Shown here piece by piece: positions 21,124-33,260 of a DNA stretch of 64,000 nt. How positions within the stretch are numbered: the stretch's first letter is position 1; every line of letters starts with the position of its first letter. Source of the stretch: Hirsutella rhossiliensis (Eukaryota > Ascomycota > Sordariomycetes > Hypocreales > Ophiocordycipitaceae); contig NW_025408676.1 in the NCBI RefSeq assembly GCF_020360975.1, positions 310,001-374,000 of the forward strand, in the 5' to 3' direction. The notes below the pieces were generated by a model. The model was given only the letters and a program-made list of their open reading frames with translations. It was not told the DNA's origin and searched no databases. The translations under genes were made by a program, and so were the position numbers.

Positions 21124-22896
21124 TAACTTTCTAACTTAAGATACTAATAAAAAGGGCGCGATAATAATAAGTAAGGCTCTCTTCTTAAGTATATAAGTAA
21201 GTAAATAAACTATTAATAGAACCTTTCTCCTTTACTATAATCCTTTTCCTTTATATTATTTATTCCTCCCTTTACCTATAAGCTACTTATTTAGCTCTTT
21301 CTTATCTTTACTTATATACTTCCTTCTTTAAATAATTATCTACTACCCCTTATATATACTCTTAAGTATTCGCGCTTATTATTCTTAGGGGCGTTAAGAA
21401 AATAAAGTAGTTAGTATCTTTACTAGTCTATAGCTTTAGGTATAGCTAGATTAAATAAGCTATAGAGTCTCATAGACTAGTTATTATCGCGTTACTAGTA
21501 GTCCTATATAAATATATAGAATTATAGTCGTTAATATCCTTACGGTAGTTTTAATATATTCCTAGGGTTTTAAATCCTTTAACCTAAGAGGGTTTAAAGC
21601 CTAGTATAAACCTTATAAGGACTATAGCTAAAGAGGCTATTACTATACTTCGTTTCTAGGGAGTAATAGGTCGCGCTATAGGCGTTACTAAAGTCTTTAG
21701 CCTTAAGGTAATTAACTAAGCGCTTAGTAATTTTAAAGTCTTAGAGCGAGTTAGTAGCCGCGCTATTTACCTTTCTTCCCTACTAGCTTCTTATTAAGCT
21801 ATTAATAGGGGTATAGTTATAAGTCTTTTACTTTTTTATATATTTAAAGGGGTCGTTAGTAGTAGGTAAGGAGTAGGCCTAATTAGCTATATATTTAAGG
21901 GGGAGAATAAAAGCGTTATTTCTATATAAATAAAAAAACTAGTAAGGTCGGTTAGCTTTTTCTTTTATAGATTCTAAGGTAGGGATCCTATCTTAAGGTT
22001 ACTTAGGGAAAGGCTACTTAGTTTAGATAAGGAGCTTAATTTAATTAACGCTTAAGGTAACGATAGTCTAGGCTTATTCTCGATTCCTATTAGCGTAATT
22101 AAATAGTTAAGGGTCTTTTTAAAGAAAAGTTTTATAAAGAAACCGCGTATAGCTTAAGCGATTAGGTTAAGTTACTCTATAAAGGTAGCTAGTATAGTTA
22201 GCTTTTTTCTCGCTTTCTTTACTATATAAGCTAGTTCTATATCTCTTTAAAGTAGTGGTTTTTATCCGCTAAGCTTATCTTAGAAGTTAACTACCTCTAG
22301 GACTTCCTAAAGGTCTTATTTTTCTTAATCTCTTAAAATAATATAGTTATATTAGTAAATCTATTTATACCTAAGAATCCTTATAAGAAAGACTCTGCTA
22401 AAAGTTATTAAACCCTAATTAAATAGTATCCTTTATAGTCGTTTAACCCTACTATTAAACTACTAAGAAACTCCGCTACCTTATAATATCGGTTATATAT
22501 AATTAAGTTCGTTCGCTATAATAGCTTAGATTCTATATATTAGCCTATCGATATAGCCTTTTATACTTATTCTTTTATTTAGCTTAAAGAAATACTAGTC
22601 TTAGTATAAGATTTTATCTATTTATAGGGCTTCTTATATTACCCTATACCTTTACTTTAAAATTACTTTAACCTTTAAGTATCGCTACTTAATTATCTTA
22701 AGGTATAGCCTAACTATACCTTTAACCTAATATTAGATTATTATTAAGGCTAAGTAGCTATATTCCTACCCTTTATATTAAGCGGTATAAAGGACTAATA
22801 TATAGGTAAAGTTATAAGGAACTTAGAGGATATAAAGAAACTACTACTATACTTATAGGAATATATAAAGTTTAGCGTGCTATCCTTCTTTCTAAG
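21124..22896. other. Gypsy-Y extra region, part 1
   Basis: No recognised domain. A pyrimidine-rich stretch on the + strand (about 21220-21340) is followed by + strand frames with relatively few stops: about 21740-22400, then another frame at about 22285-22896 containing RNLEDIKKLLLYL near the right end. The complementary - strand also gives passable frames, so neither strand is proven. It ends at the Copia-A2 insertion. Confidence 0.4.
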
Positions 22897-23464
22897 TCTT
22901 AAGGTATATAAGTAAAAGCGGAATTTTAAGAGATTAAGGAATTACGTAAGACTATATAATAAAAGGGAAGAAGGAGTATAAGGTAGGATCTTTAATAGAA
23001 TTTATTAGTAATATATTAGTATATAGAAGAGGTATTAAAGTTAATAATTCTCTATCTATCTACTAGCGGATATACTATCTTATATAGATAATTATAGCTA
23101 AACGGAAGAACCTTTTAGGATTAGATTTAGGCTGCCGTATAGCCCTAAGACTAAGGAATTTAGTAATACCTTAAGTATATTAGGAACTATCTTAGTTCTA
23201 CTAATATTCCTATTTAAAGGAGGTTGGTTATGCTAGTATTCTTAAGAGGTCTTAGCTAGTATTCTAAGCTAGCTCTATTTCTTCGATTCCGGATTATATA
23301 ATAACCGGCAACCCGTTTAATATATAATAATATATAAAATAATAAGCGATTCTTAGTCTATAATATAGGATTTTATCTATAATTAATATACTACTTATTA
23401 GCTTATATAATCGGGAGAGTATATTATAGCTACTTTATTTATAGTAAGAACACCGTTCCTTATA
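22897..23464 (-). repeat. Copia-A2 3' LTR (complete)
   Basis: 568 bp, the same length as the solo LTR at 10241. It starts TCTTAAGGTATATAAG and ends GAACACCGTTCCTTATA. It is more strongly RIP-mutated than Copia-A1's LTRs. Confidence 0.92.
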
Positions 23465-23475
23465 GCTTCCCTTAA
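23465..23475 (-). other. Copia-A polypurine tract
   Basis: The - strand reads TTAAGGGAAGC immediately before the LTR start TATAAGGAACGG. It lies in the 69 bp that Copia-A1 has lost, between two copies of TTTATTTATAGTAG/A (23434-23447 and 23503-23516). Confidence 0.65.
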
Positions 23476-23561
23476 AAAGTAGATTTATATACTCTTTACT
23501 AATTTATTTATAGTAGTATATATATAGGGTAAAAACCTAATTTAGGAAAACTATTCTTATA

Positions 23562-25850
23562 ATATATAAGGCTTTTAAAGGTCTTACTTTTATTTAAGGT
23601 CTTAAAGGGTAGTATTATATTATCCCTCTTTTCTATAAGACTTTTAAATCCTATCGAGGAATATAGTAATCTATTATATAAATAGGTAGCTATTAAAACA
23701 GCTTCTCCCTATAGATATTTAAGAAGCTTAGTAGTAAATAAAAGAGCTCGTACTTTTTCTAATATAGTACGATTTATTCTTTTTATTCTACTATTAGATT
23801 CCGGCGTCCTAGGAGGACTAGAATTAAAGGTAATTCCTTCTTTTTCGTAATAGAGCTTTATTTTATATATAAATCCTTTAGTATTATTAGAATATGCTTC
23901 TCTAATCCTAGTATTTTTAGGGTTATTTTCTACCTTATTTTTAAATTCTAGGAACCTATATAGAGCTTCCCCCTTTTTTAAAGAAGGTATATTTCTAGAT
24001 ATCGGGTTCCTATATCTAGGAAAGAAATATAATAGTAATATTTATTATAAGTAAGCACTTTAATTAGCCCCTAAATATCTAATACTATTTTTTCTAAATA
24101 GGTATAAGACTTATACGAAGGTTATTTATTAACCTTATTCGTTGCTTTAGCTTTAATATATATTTCGTATTATCTTATTTTAATTTCCTCTTTTAAAGGC
24201 ATTTTTATATCCTTATTATATCTTTTTAATATTTCTAAAATAGCCCTACTATTTATATGTCCTAAGCGTAAGTGCTAAGTATAAAAGCCTATATCCTTTA
24301 CCTTTAAAGACATAATAAGGATTAATTAGCTTTTTAATAAAGGTTTTATAGGAATATAATATAATTTATTTCTAAGAAATCCTTTAGTAAGGACCTTAGC
24401 CTTATTATCTAATAAAAGGACTTTATTTCCTCCTATTAAAGCATAGGTATTATTAAAATAAGATTAGCATAGTATATTTACCCTTAATTTAGGTATATAA
24501 AAGCAGTCTTAAAGGATATACCTTTTACTATTATATAGGAACTTAAATACTAAGTCCCCCTTTCCTTTTACTAATATAAAGGAAGCTTTTCCCTAGTAAA
24601 CTTTAGACTTAATTTCTTTATAGTTAATACGGAAATTTTATTCGATACTATATACCTAGTAGCTCCGGTATTATAGATAAAATTAAAGATCCTTTTATTC
24701 TTATAACTAAGAAATCCTCCTTCTCTTACCTTTAAAACTAATTCCTTTATTCTAGGAATTAAGGCTTCTAAAGGTCCTAAAAGAGAGTCTTTATTAGCTT
24801 CTACTATAAGGGTATTTATAAAGGTTAAAATTACCTCTAAATCCTTAGACGTTTATATAGGGGTCGGAGCCCTAGAAAGGTTTATAAGGTCGATATCTAG
24901 GTTTATATTTTCTTATAAAGCTATATTTAAGACCTTATTACTATCGTCCGAATTAGACTCTAGCTCTATAATTCGAGCCTTCCTTCTTTTATTAATAGTA
25001 AAAATACTATTAAAAGGGGATTTCTTCTTAAAAGAAGAAGATAAAGAAGAAGATTTTCTTTTCATAGAAATTTAAGTCCTATTATCCTTTTTTCCTTTAT
25101 TTAAAACCTAATAGGTAGGAGCCTTATTTAGGTATAATTTATAGCAATTTACTATAAAATGCCCTAATGTTTTATATTCCTTATAATAAGGAGTATCTAT
25201 AGAATTTCTATAGGATTTCTAAGGCTTCCTTTATATTAAGAAGGCTTTCTCCGAAGATTTATCTATATCCTCTATTTTTCTAGCTTCGTCTAAAAGACTA
25301 GCTATTAGGGATTTAAGGGTAAACGCTATAGAATTATACCTAAGGCTCTACGTAATATTTATAATATAGCTTCTAAATTCCTTATTAAGGCAATTAAGTA
25401 TTTATACTATAAGGATAACTTTTAGAATTTCTATATTATAGGATTTTAAATCCTTATAGATTTCCTTTACCTTATAAAGGTATTTCTTTAAATTAGAGTC
25501 TAAGGGACTAAGATTAAAGAGCTGCTTTATAAGTAAATAATTCGACGAGAAATTCAACGGATTATATAGCTTTATAAGCTTATCCTAAGCAGCTTTAGCA
25601 TTTATTAAATACTTAATTTATATTAAAGGGCTATCTTTAACTTAAAGGAAAATCTAGGATAAAGCTTTTATAGTCTTTATATAATTTTCTTACTCTAAGG
25701 TAGCGATAAGCTTTTCCTTAGTAAGGATAGCTCTTATCCTCGTAGTCTAAAGAGTATAATTTAAATTTCCCTTAAGTCTAAAGAATATATATTCTTTCTA
25801 TCTACCTATTTTATATAAATTCGGTATTATTTCGTTTATAAGGATCGAGA
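23562..25850 (-). pseudogene. gag-pol: Copia-A2 gag-PR-IN remnant
   Basis: Aligns throughout with 2986-5262 of Copia-A1. Gag begins near 25850. The zinc knuckle is near 25145-25190, the protease site near 24660-24690 and the pre-integrase zinc motif near 24170-24290. The integrase core follows but ends at the deletion near 23561. Without RT or RNase H it could move only if another element supplied them, and it also carries stops at Gln/Trp positions. Confidence 0.88.
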
Positions 25851-25982
25851 AGTCTAGATAGGAGTTTAAGAGCATAGGAAGGTAGAAGAAGTTATTAGGG
25901 GGATTTTTAAAAGGAATTTTAATTAGGTATTTCGATAAGGAATTTTAAAGGTATAAGTTAATTTCCCGGCTTAAAAGGAGTA

Positions 25983-25998
25983 AGCCGGGCTTATAACC
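25983..25998 (-). other. Copia-A2 primer-binding site (iMet half-tRNA type)
   Basis: On the - strand GGTTATAAGCCCGGCT follows the end of the 5' LTR. Apart from a TG-to-TA change, the first 14 bases complement the anticodon arm of initiator tRNA-Met. It is the same type of site as in Copia-B. The site is missing in Copia-A1. Confidence 0.62.
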
Positions 25999-26565
25999 TC
26001 TTAAGGTATATAAGTAAAAGTGGAATTTTAGGAAATTAAGGAATTACGTAAGACTATATAATAAAGGGGAGGAAGGAGTATATAGTAGGATTTTCAATAG
26101 AATTTATTAGTAATATATTAGTATATAGAAGAGGTATTAAAGTTAATAATTCTCTATTTATCTACTAGTAGATATACTATCTTATATAGATAATTATAGC
26201 TAAACAAAAGAACCTTTCGGGACTAGATTTAGGCTACTATATAGCCCTAAGACTAAGAAATTTAGTAATACCTTAAGTATATTAAGATCTATCTTAGTTC
26301 TACTAATATTTATATTTAAAGGAGGTTAGTTATACTAGTATTCCTAAGAGGTCTTAGCTAGTATTCTAAGCTAGCTCTATTTCTTTAATTCCCGATTATA
26401 CGATAACCGGTAACCCGTTTAATATATATTAATATATAAAATAATAAGGGATTCTTACTCTATAATATAGGATTTTATCTATAATTAATATACTACCTAT
26501 TAGCTTATATAATCCGGAGAGTATATTATAGCTACTTTATTTATAGTAGGAAATCCGTTTATTTT
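25999..26565 (-). repeat. Copia-A2 5' LTR
   Basis: It starts TCTTAAGGTATATAAG next to the PBS. It is one of the most RIP-altered Copia-A LTRs. The last 14 or so bases differ from other copies (GGAAATCCGTTTATTT for GGAACACCGTTCCTTA), so the exact end is uncertain. Confidence 0.85.
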
Positions 26566-28900
26566 TTTAACGCCCTTATATATTATCCGAGCATCTTTAA
26601 GGGTAATATCCTACTATTTAATAGGGCCCGTTAGTATTAAGTACTAGCTATCTTTATAGACGTACTAAGGAGGTTGCTTTTACCTATAAACGTCTTATTA
26701 GTCTTAGTCTATAAACTTTTCCTTATCTTTAATATAGAAGCGCCCTTTACTACCTTTTACTTTAACTTTACTATAGTAAGTAGGTAAAATAGAGCTCCTA
26801 CTCTTAAATAGTAGTACGCTAAAGAAGATAGTAGTATTCTTAGGGAGGTCTATAGCTAGGCCTAGGATACTATTTAAGTTCGCCGCTATATCTTAGGAAA
26901 GGGTAGAGTAAGTAAAAGAGAGAGAAAAGATAAGATTAAATAGTTAGGGTAAGTAGTTTTAAATTATAATGCTAAGAGGCTAAGAGGGTATTATATATAT
27001 ATATAAGAGTTATATTAATAAAGGGGATCGTTATAAGTAGGGAAGTATATAGAGTATATATATATATATATATATAGAAGGAAGAAAAAGGAAAGAAGAA
27101 GGAGGGTATAGTAAGAGGAATAAATAGTTATTAAAGCGCGCGGTTATTAATTACTTTAGCTAGCCTCTTTAATAGTAAGGTCTTAAGCGTATTTAGGCGT
27201 TACGCTTAAATAGCTTCTTTTACTAGTTATTAATTAAGGAGCTATTTAATCTCCCCCCTTTTCTTTTCCTTTTTACTCTTTTTATTCCTTTTTTTCCTCT
27301 TTTCTTCTTTATCTTCTTTATTTCTTTAAACCGCTACCTCTTATCTTCTCTTTTTACGACTACCTCTTCTTTCTTATTATATCTTATAAGACCGCTAAAC
27401 TTAAAACTAAAGAGCTACTAAATATCTTTAACCTCTTTTTAACTACTCTTTTATAACTTTCCTTTATTATTACTACTCTTTTTACTTAAAATTATCATAC
27501 TAAGGTCTTTTTTCTTTATATAAAGTATTTTTAAGTAATAACTATCTAACTTATTTAATCTTACTTAGCCTATTTTAACTATCTTCTTTTATAGATCTAT
27601 AGTTACTTTAAGACCTTGCTCTATAATAGAAATAATATTAGTTACTAAGGGTTTCTAATTTATATAAAAATTACCTTTTAGTTATAGGTTTTATTAAAAG
27701 CTCTTAATATTATTAAGATTAAAGCGCGCGGTCGCTCTCCTTTCTCTTACTTTCTTAAAAGTATACTAGGTCGGTATAATTAAATCGTCTTCTATACCCT
27801 TTATTATAGACGTCGGCTAGTAACCTATATCCTTATAGAAATCGCTTATCTATATAGATACTTCTTTTCTTAGCTTAGTTTAAGGCGGTAAGAATACTCT
27901 TAAGTAGTTTTAATTACTTTATATAAAACTTATAATCCTTACTTTTATTAAGGGTATATTCGAACTTATTAAATAACTATAACTTTCGCTTATAAGTATA
28001 TTATATTTCCTTTTTATAAGTATATCTTTCTTTTAAGTACTATTAATAGCTCTTACGCTAACTATATCTAAGATTTAACTAAAGCACTTATTTATAAATA
28101 GTAGTACTTCCTTAAATACTATAGGGCTACTTATAAACCTAATAGATTTACTAACCGTATATACGGTTATAATTTCTATACTAACCTTAAAACTAATTAG
28201 TTTTACGATAAGTATATTAATAATTAGACTGCCCCTTATTTCTTTATAATATCCTTAATCCCTTTAATCCTACTAAGGATTTAAAGAATAGGGAGGAAAT
28301 TAACCTTATACTTATTTTACTTAGAAAGAGATTATATAAGTTTAATAAGCTCTCTCTTAAGTAATAATTAGATAGTCTTTAAGTTCGCTTTATATTAGTC
28401 TATAATAGGTTTACTAAAAGTAAGTAGCTTTATTTAGTCGCTATCTTTAGTAGTAAAAGTTTTTCTCTTAAGGTTATAAATATTTAATTTAGTAAGTTAA
28501 AAGTATATTAAAATTTATCTTATAAGCACCTTTATTTTCGCTACTATAGGTCTCCCTTTTATAATAAAAAATAAACGTCCTTATCTATAAAGTAAAAAAT
28601 CTTATTCTTAAAGGAGGTAAGTAGTAAGAATATTTATTTTCTTACTTTATTATTTAATTATATCTCTATTTATCTTCTTTAAGGTAGTAAAAGGTAAGTT
28701 ATTATTAAAGAAGGGTAGGAAATATTATTTCTATCTACTTAAGGAGCTTTAAGTAGAAAATTTAAAATAATAAGGTAGTAAGTAAGGCGCTTATAAATAT
28801 CTTAGCTACTATAATCGTCCTTCGATTAAATAGTTAGATAGTGCCTTAGTTACTAGTTAGGTTTTAGTATACTTCTTATAATAGTTATAGATTTTTATCT
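26566..28900. other. Gypsy-Y extra region, part 2
   Basis: It continues the segment between pol and the 3' LTR. A + strand frame at about 26571-26930 contains LVLSTSYLYRRTKEVAF. An alternating TA tract lies at about 27055-27077. A pyrimidine-rich tract lies at 27240-27345. After it, a + strand frame could start at ATA near 27364 (from ATG). Its clearest section (about 28030-28600, one frame change near 28255) includes LTKALIYK and NREEINLILILLRKRLYKFN. I recognise no family. A - strand frame here is nearly as open. Confidence 0.4.
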
Positions 28901-31900
28901 TTACTACCTTTTCCTCCTTAGTACCTTTTTACCTCCTCCTTTTCTCGTTAAATTAGCTTCTTTAAAGCTCCTACGTAAAGATCCTTTTTTACTTTACTAC
29001 GTTATAGTAGCTAAACCTTAATCGTATGCCTTAGGCCTTTCTTAAGTATTTATAGTCGCTCTTCTTCCTCTTCCTAGCTTTAATCCTTCTAAGGTTTATA
29101 AAGGAGTTATTATAATTATAGTACTATTTAATCTAAGGCTTCTTTACTTAATAGGAGTAGTAAATTATCTACTTTATTTATTATTTCTTCTTACCTCCTT
29201 TTATTAAGAGTAATCTTATCCTAGAGTAACTAGTTATCCTTAGTAAAGTACTATTAACCTTCCTTATCCTTTTTAAACTTCTTTAAATACTCTCCTAGGA
29301 TTATCTTATTAAGCACGAATTTATTTAAAGTCTTAATCCTATATACCTTAGACTACTCTAAGCGCGATACTACTTAAAAGGGACCGTTCTACCTTATTTA
29401 ATACTTAGCTTACCTCCCTAGATTATTTAATTATCTTATATTAAATAGTAAGATAAGGTCTCTAAGTTATAGGCTCTCTTTCCTTATTATATACTTATTA
29501 GCTTTATCCGTCCTCTCTATTAATCGATTCCGATATCTTATTACTCTTTTCTTAGCTTCTTTTATATCTTTTTCTTTCCTTTTTAAAACTTATACTTATA
29601 CTTTATATAATTCTTCTCTTATCTTTACTTTATCTTAATCGATTAATCGCTAAGTTAGGTATTTTACCTTAAGAGGTAGTACTAGTTCCTATCTATATAG
29701 TAGGTAGAAAGCTAATATTTTATAAGACTCTTTAACTACTATTTAGTTTATAAGGATTACTTAGTTAAAGTATTTAATCTACTTACCCTTTTTCTTTACT
29801 ATTTTTATAAGTGCTATTATTAACCTCTAGTACCTTTATTTTACTACTATATTCGCCTTTAAATTATATACTAAAGTTTAAATAACTTTAATACTTATAT
29901 CCTTTAAGATATACTTAAAGTCTTTCTTTATTTTAGGCCTTCTATTAATTATAGCGTATAGTATTACGCTATACCTATAAATAATAAAGAGTATAAATTT
30001 AGTTATAGCTCCTATAATAATTACTTTAACTAGGGTTACTTTTACTTATTTAGTAAGGTCGTTTTATATTTTTATAAGGTATAAATACCTATAATTAAAT
30101 AGTATATACTAGCTATTAAAGTAAATCTTACTTATAGGGTAGCTAGGCGCGGTCGCGGTTATAACTTCCTAGGGTCTCTTAGTTATAAAGTATTAGTATT
30201 CTTTATAGGAAGAGATTACGCTATAAATATTATTTTAAAGGCTAGCCTACTAATACCTATTCTTTATAAACGTATATATAACTTATTATCCTTTATATCC
30301 TATTTACGCGTAGTACTTTACGATAATCCTTTTCCGTTCTTTTAGGTCGTCTATAACTAGTATAGGTCCCCTTCCTTCCTTCCTAGGAAGTCGCTAAGGC
30401 TTTTAATCTTTAACGTAGAAATTTAGACTCTTTAAATATAGCTTCCTATAATCTTATTTAGAAAGGCCCTCCGGCCGTTTTAACGTTTAAAGTAAGTCTA
30501 TAATTATCCTTAATTTCTTTAAGTAGTCCTTTTATAGCTTAGTCCTTTATACTACGTTTAAGTAAAAGTCTATAAATTCTTTAATATCGCCTTCTATTTC
30601 CCTATTTAATATATTAAAAGGTCCTTTAAGCTTTTTTAAGAGTCCGTTAGCTATACTATTCTTCTTACCTTCGATATATTATATAGTAAAGTTAAAGAGG
30701 AAAATATAGCTTATCTAGTAAGTTACTATAGCTTTAGGGCCGTCTTTAAAAGCACCTTTTAATTAATTAACTAAGACCTATATATTAGTTTCTAGGATAA
30801 AATATACGCTATATAAGTATATTCTTAGTCTCTTAAGCGTACTTAGTATAGCCCTATACTCCCTCTTTATTATATTATATTTAGTTTCTACTAGTAACTA
30901 TATTTTACTTTCGAACCTTATAAGGCGCTTCTTTTTATTAACGATTTATATTAAGACTGCCCCCTAGCTAAGCAAACTAGTATTATATATTAGAATAATA
31001 TCTCCTCTTCCTAGGCTAACGTCGAAGGATACTAGAAAGACTAGATTAGTAATAGCTTCCTTAAAAGCAGCTATCACCTTTACTTATTTATCTCCTTATT
31101 CTTAATAGACTTCTTTCTTTAATAGGTCTATAAGGGGTTTTACTAAGATAGCAAACTATTTAATTTAAATTTAATAGTATCTTATAATACTAAGGAAAGC
31201 TTTAATATATATTATATTAAAGTATCTTATCTATTCCTTAATTTTAATAACTTTAGCTTCTATAAGGCACCTTTTATTTATTTTATAGATATAATTAATA
31301 ACTTTAGTTACTTACTAATAGAATTTTAATTTAGCCCCTATAATTATATAACTAAAGAGTTTAATATTAACTAAGACTTTATCGAGGTTAATAAGGTATT
31401 TAAAGATAAATCTCCTTACTTTAGCGCTACCTCTTTATTATTATATATTATATTAGGCCCCTTAATACCTATATTATTAAGTAAATTCCTATATATATTC
31501 GGTATAAGGTCTTATAAGATTCTTTATATTATCCTTATAAATTAGCTAACTAAGTTTATAGCCCCTTAAAGGAGTATATATATATATAAGAGGCTAATAA
31601 GTATCGTAAATATCGTTAAGTTATAGCTTTTAATATTAAGAGGGATCTAATTATAGCTTAAAAAAAGGTCTAAGAGGGAAATAATCTTATATATTAAGAA
31701 GTAGTCGCTAAACCTATCTATATTTACTAGTAGGTTTATATCTCTTATTATAATAGTATTTATATATATAGCGGAATTAATTAAGTATAGTCCTCTATCT
31801 TTCTTTACTACTAGGAAAAAGGGGTTCTTATAGGGCCTATGCCCTTTTTTAAGGACTCTTATTTCTAGTTTAATTTTAAGGATATTAATAACTTTTTACT

Positions 31901-33260
31901 TTATCGCTTTTAGGATTAAGATTAAGGCTACTTACTATACTTTATATTTTATTATCTTAATAACTTATAGGGGGGCTATAGCTAGGTCGACTTTACCTTT
32001 TTCTATAAAGTCTTAGGATAACGCTACTTCCTTATTAAATAAAATACTATTAAAGATCTAGATTTCTACCTTTATAAAAAAGCCCTTAAAATATTCGTAA
32101 ATTACTTTAAGTCTTTCTTATATTAGCCGCTTTCCTTTTTATATACTTAAGAATTTTCCTATTAAGTGTTCTAAGTAGGGTCTAGGCTATATTTTATCTT
32201 TAATAGTATTTTATTTAGTTTTATTTTAGTTAGGGTCCCCTTTTAGCATCGAGCTATTTAATAAAGTATTATTAATAGGGTTAATCTTATTTACTTTTCT
32301 TTTAAAAAGAGTATTAACTCTTAGATTATATAATTTAATAGGTCGTTTCCTCCTTATTTTAACTTTAACCTTTTAGATCTTTCTAAACTTCTTTCTAGCT
32401 CTAATAATACTTTTCTTAAATTCTCTTATAGCCTTTATAACTATAACTTTAATAATCTCTTTTACTATTTTAGATCTAATAGCTAGAATCGCTTTATCTC
32501 CTTTATTTATAATTAATTACTATTATACTAGTACTATTAAGGACTCGTTTACGCTAGCATAGGCTAGGTTAAGGACTTAGTTACCGCCCCCTTTATAACT
32601 AAGGATCTTACTTCTTAGTAAGAGAATCTTAGATATTAAGGTATTTATAAAGGGTTCTCTCTATAATTATTAGGTAGCTCCTAGGTTATCTTCTTTAACT
32701 TTTATTACTAAAGCCTAAAAAGATTTCTTAGGAGCTAGGTAGCTATTTCTTATATAGTCTCCTTAAGCTTTAGTCTTTTATATACGTTTTTATTAACTAT
32801 TAAGGTTATAGTTTAAAAGGATTTTACTATGTTAACCTTATCTAAAAGCTTTTATTTAATAGCTCCTACTACTAGCGTAACTACTTAGATAGTACTAATT
32901 TAATATTTAACCTATATATCGCCGTTCCTTAAGGAATAATTTAATAATATACGCGCGGCTTTAATAAATAGTATACTTAGGATAAAGGGGACTAAGACTC
33001 TATCTAGTATAATATAAAGATAGATTAGTATCTAGGCTATACCTAGATAGAGATTAGTCTTTACCTCTTTAACTATATTTATAAGGGACCTAGTATATAC
33101 TATTATTAATACTCTTATTAATAGGATTTTAAGCCTATATATATTTATATATCTTTTAGTAATAAGGTTTCCTTTAAACCTAGTATCGATTAAAGCGCTT
33201 AGAACTTTAGCTTTCTAGCTACTAAGCTATACTTAAATATAGGGTAGGTCTTATATATAC
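28900..33260 (-). pseudogene. pol: Gypsy-Y pol: protease, RT, RNase H, integrase
   Basis: Reads right to left. The protease site reads IDTRFKGNLIT near 33170-33200 (from DTG). RT: PIRTPFFLV near 31810-31835, IRDINL near 31705-31725, LDLFLSYN near 31650, and the catalytic box LLNNIGIKGP near 31455-31485 (from FLDD). RNase H near 30660-31000 carries REYRAILSTLKRLRIYLY and ends with YIEGK. Integrase near 29200-30420 has IGYKG...YTFIKNRY and a CKEY pair (HHCC), then FDSQY-type core sequence. The IGIKGP sequence after the catalytic Asp pair is typical of one fungal Ty3 group. A Lys/Arg-rich tail may extend to about 28900. Catalytic Asp-to-Asn changes and many stops show it is dead. Confidence 0.87.

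Larger units (their letters stand above)
22897..26565 (-). mobile_element. Copia-A2: internally deleted Copia-A in Gypsy-Y
   Basis: It has a full 3' LTR (22897-23464), PPT, gag, protease, part of integrase, PBS and 5' LTR (from 25999). Compared with Copia-A1, bases equivalent to 604-2985 are missing; the 9-bp word ATTCTTATA occurs at both ends of the deleted segment (595-603 and 2977-2985). RT and RNase H are therefore absent. The outer edge of the 5' LTR is altered after TAGTAGGAA (about 26552), and no target duplication is seen. Confidence 0.9.
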
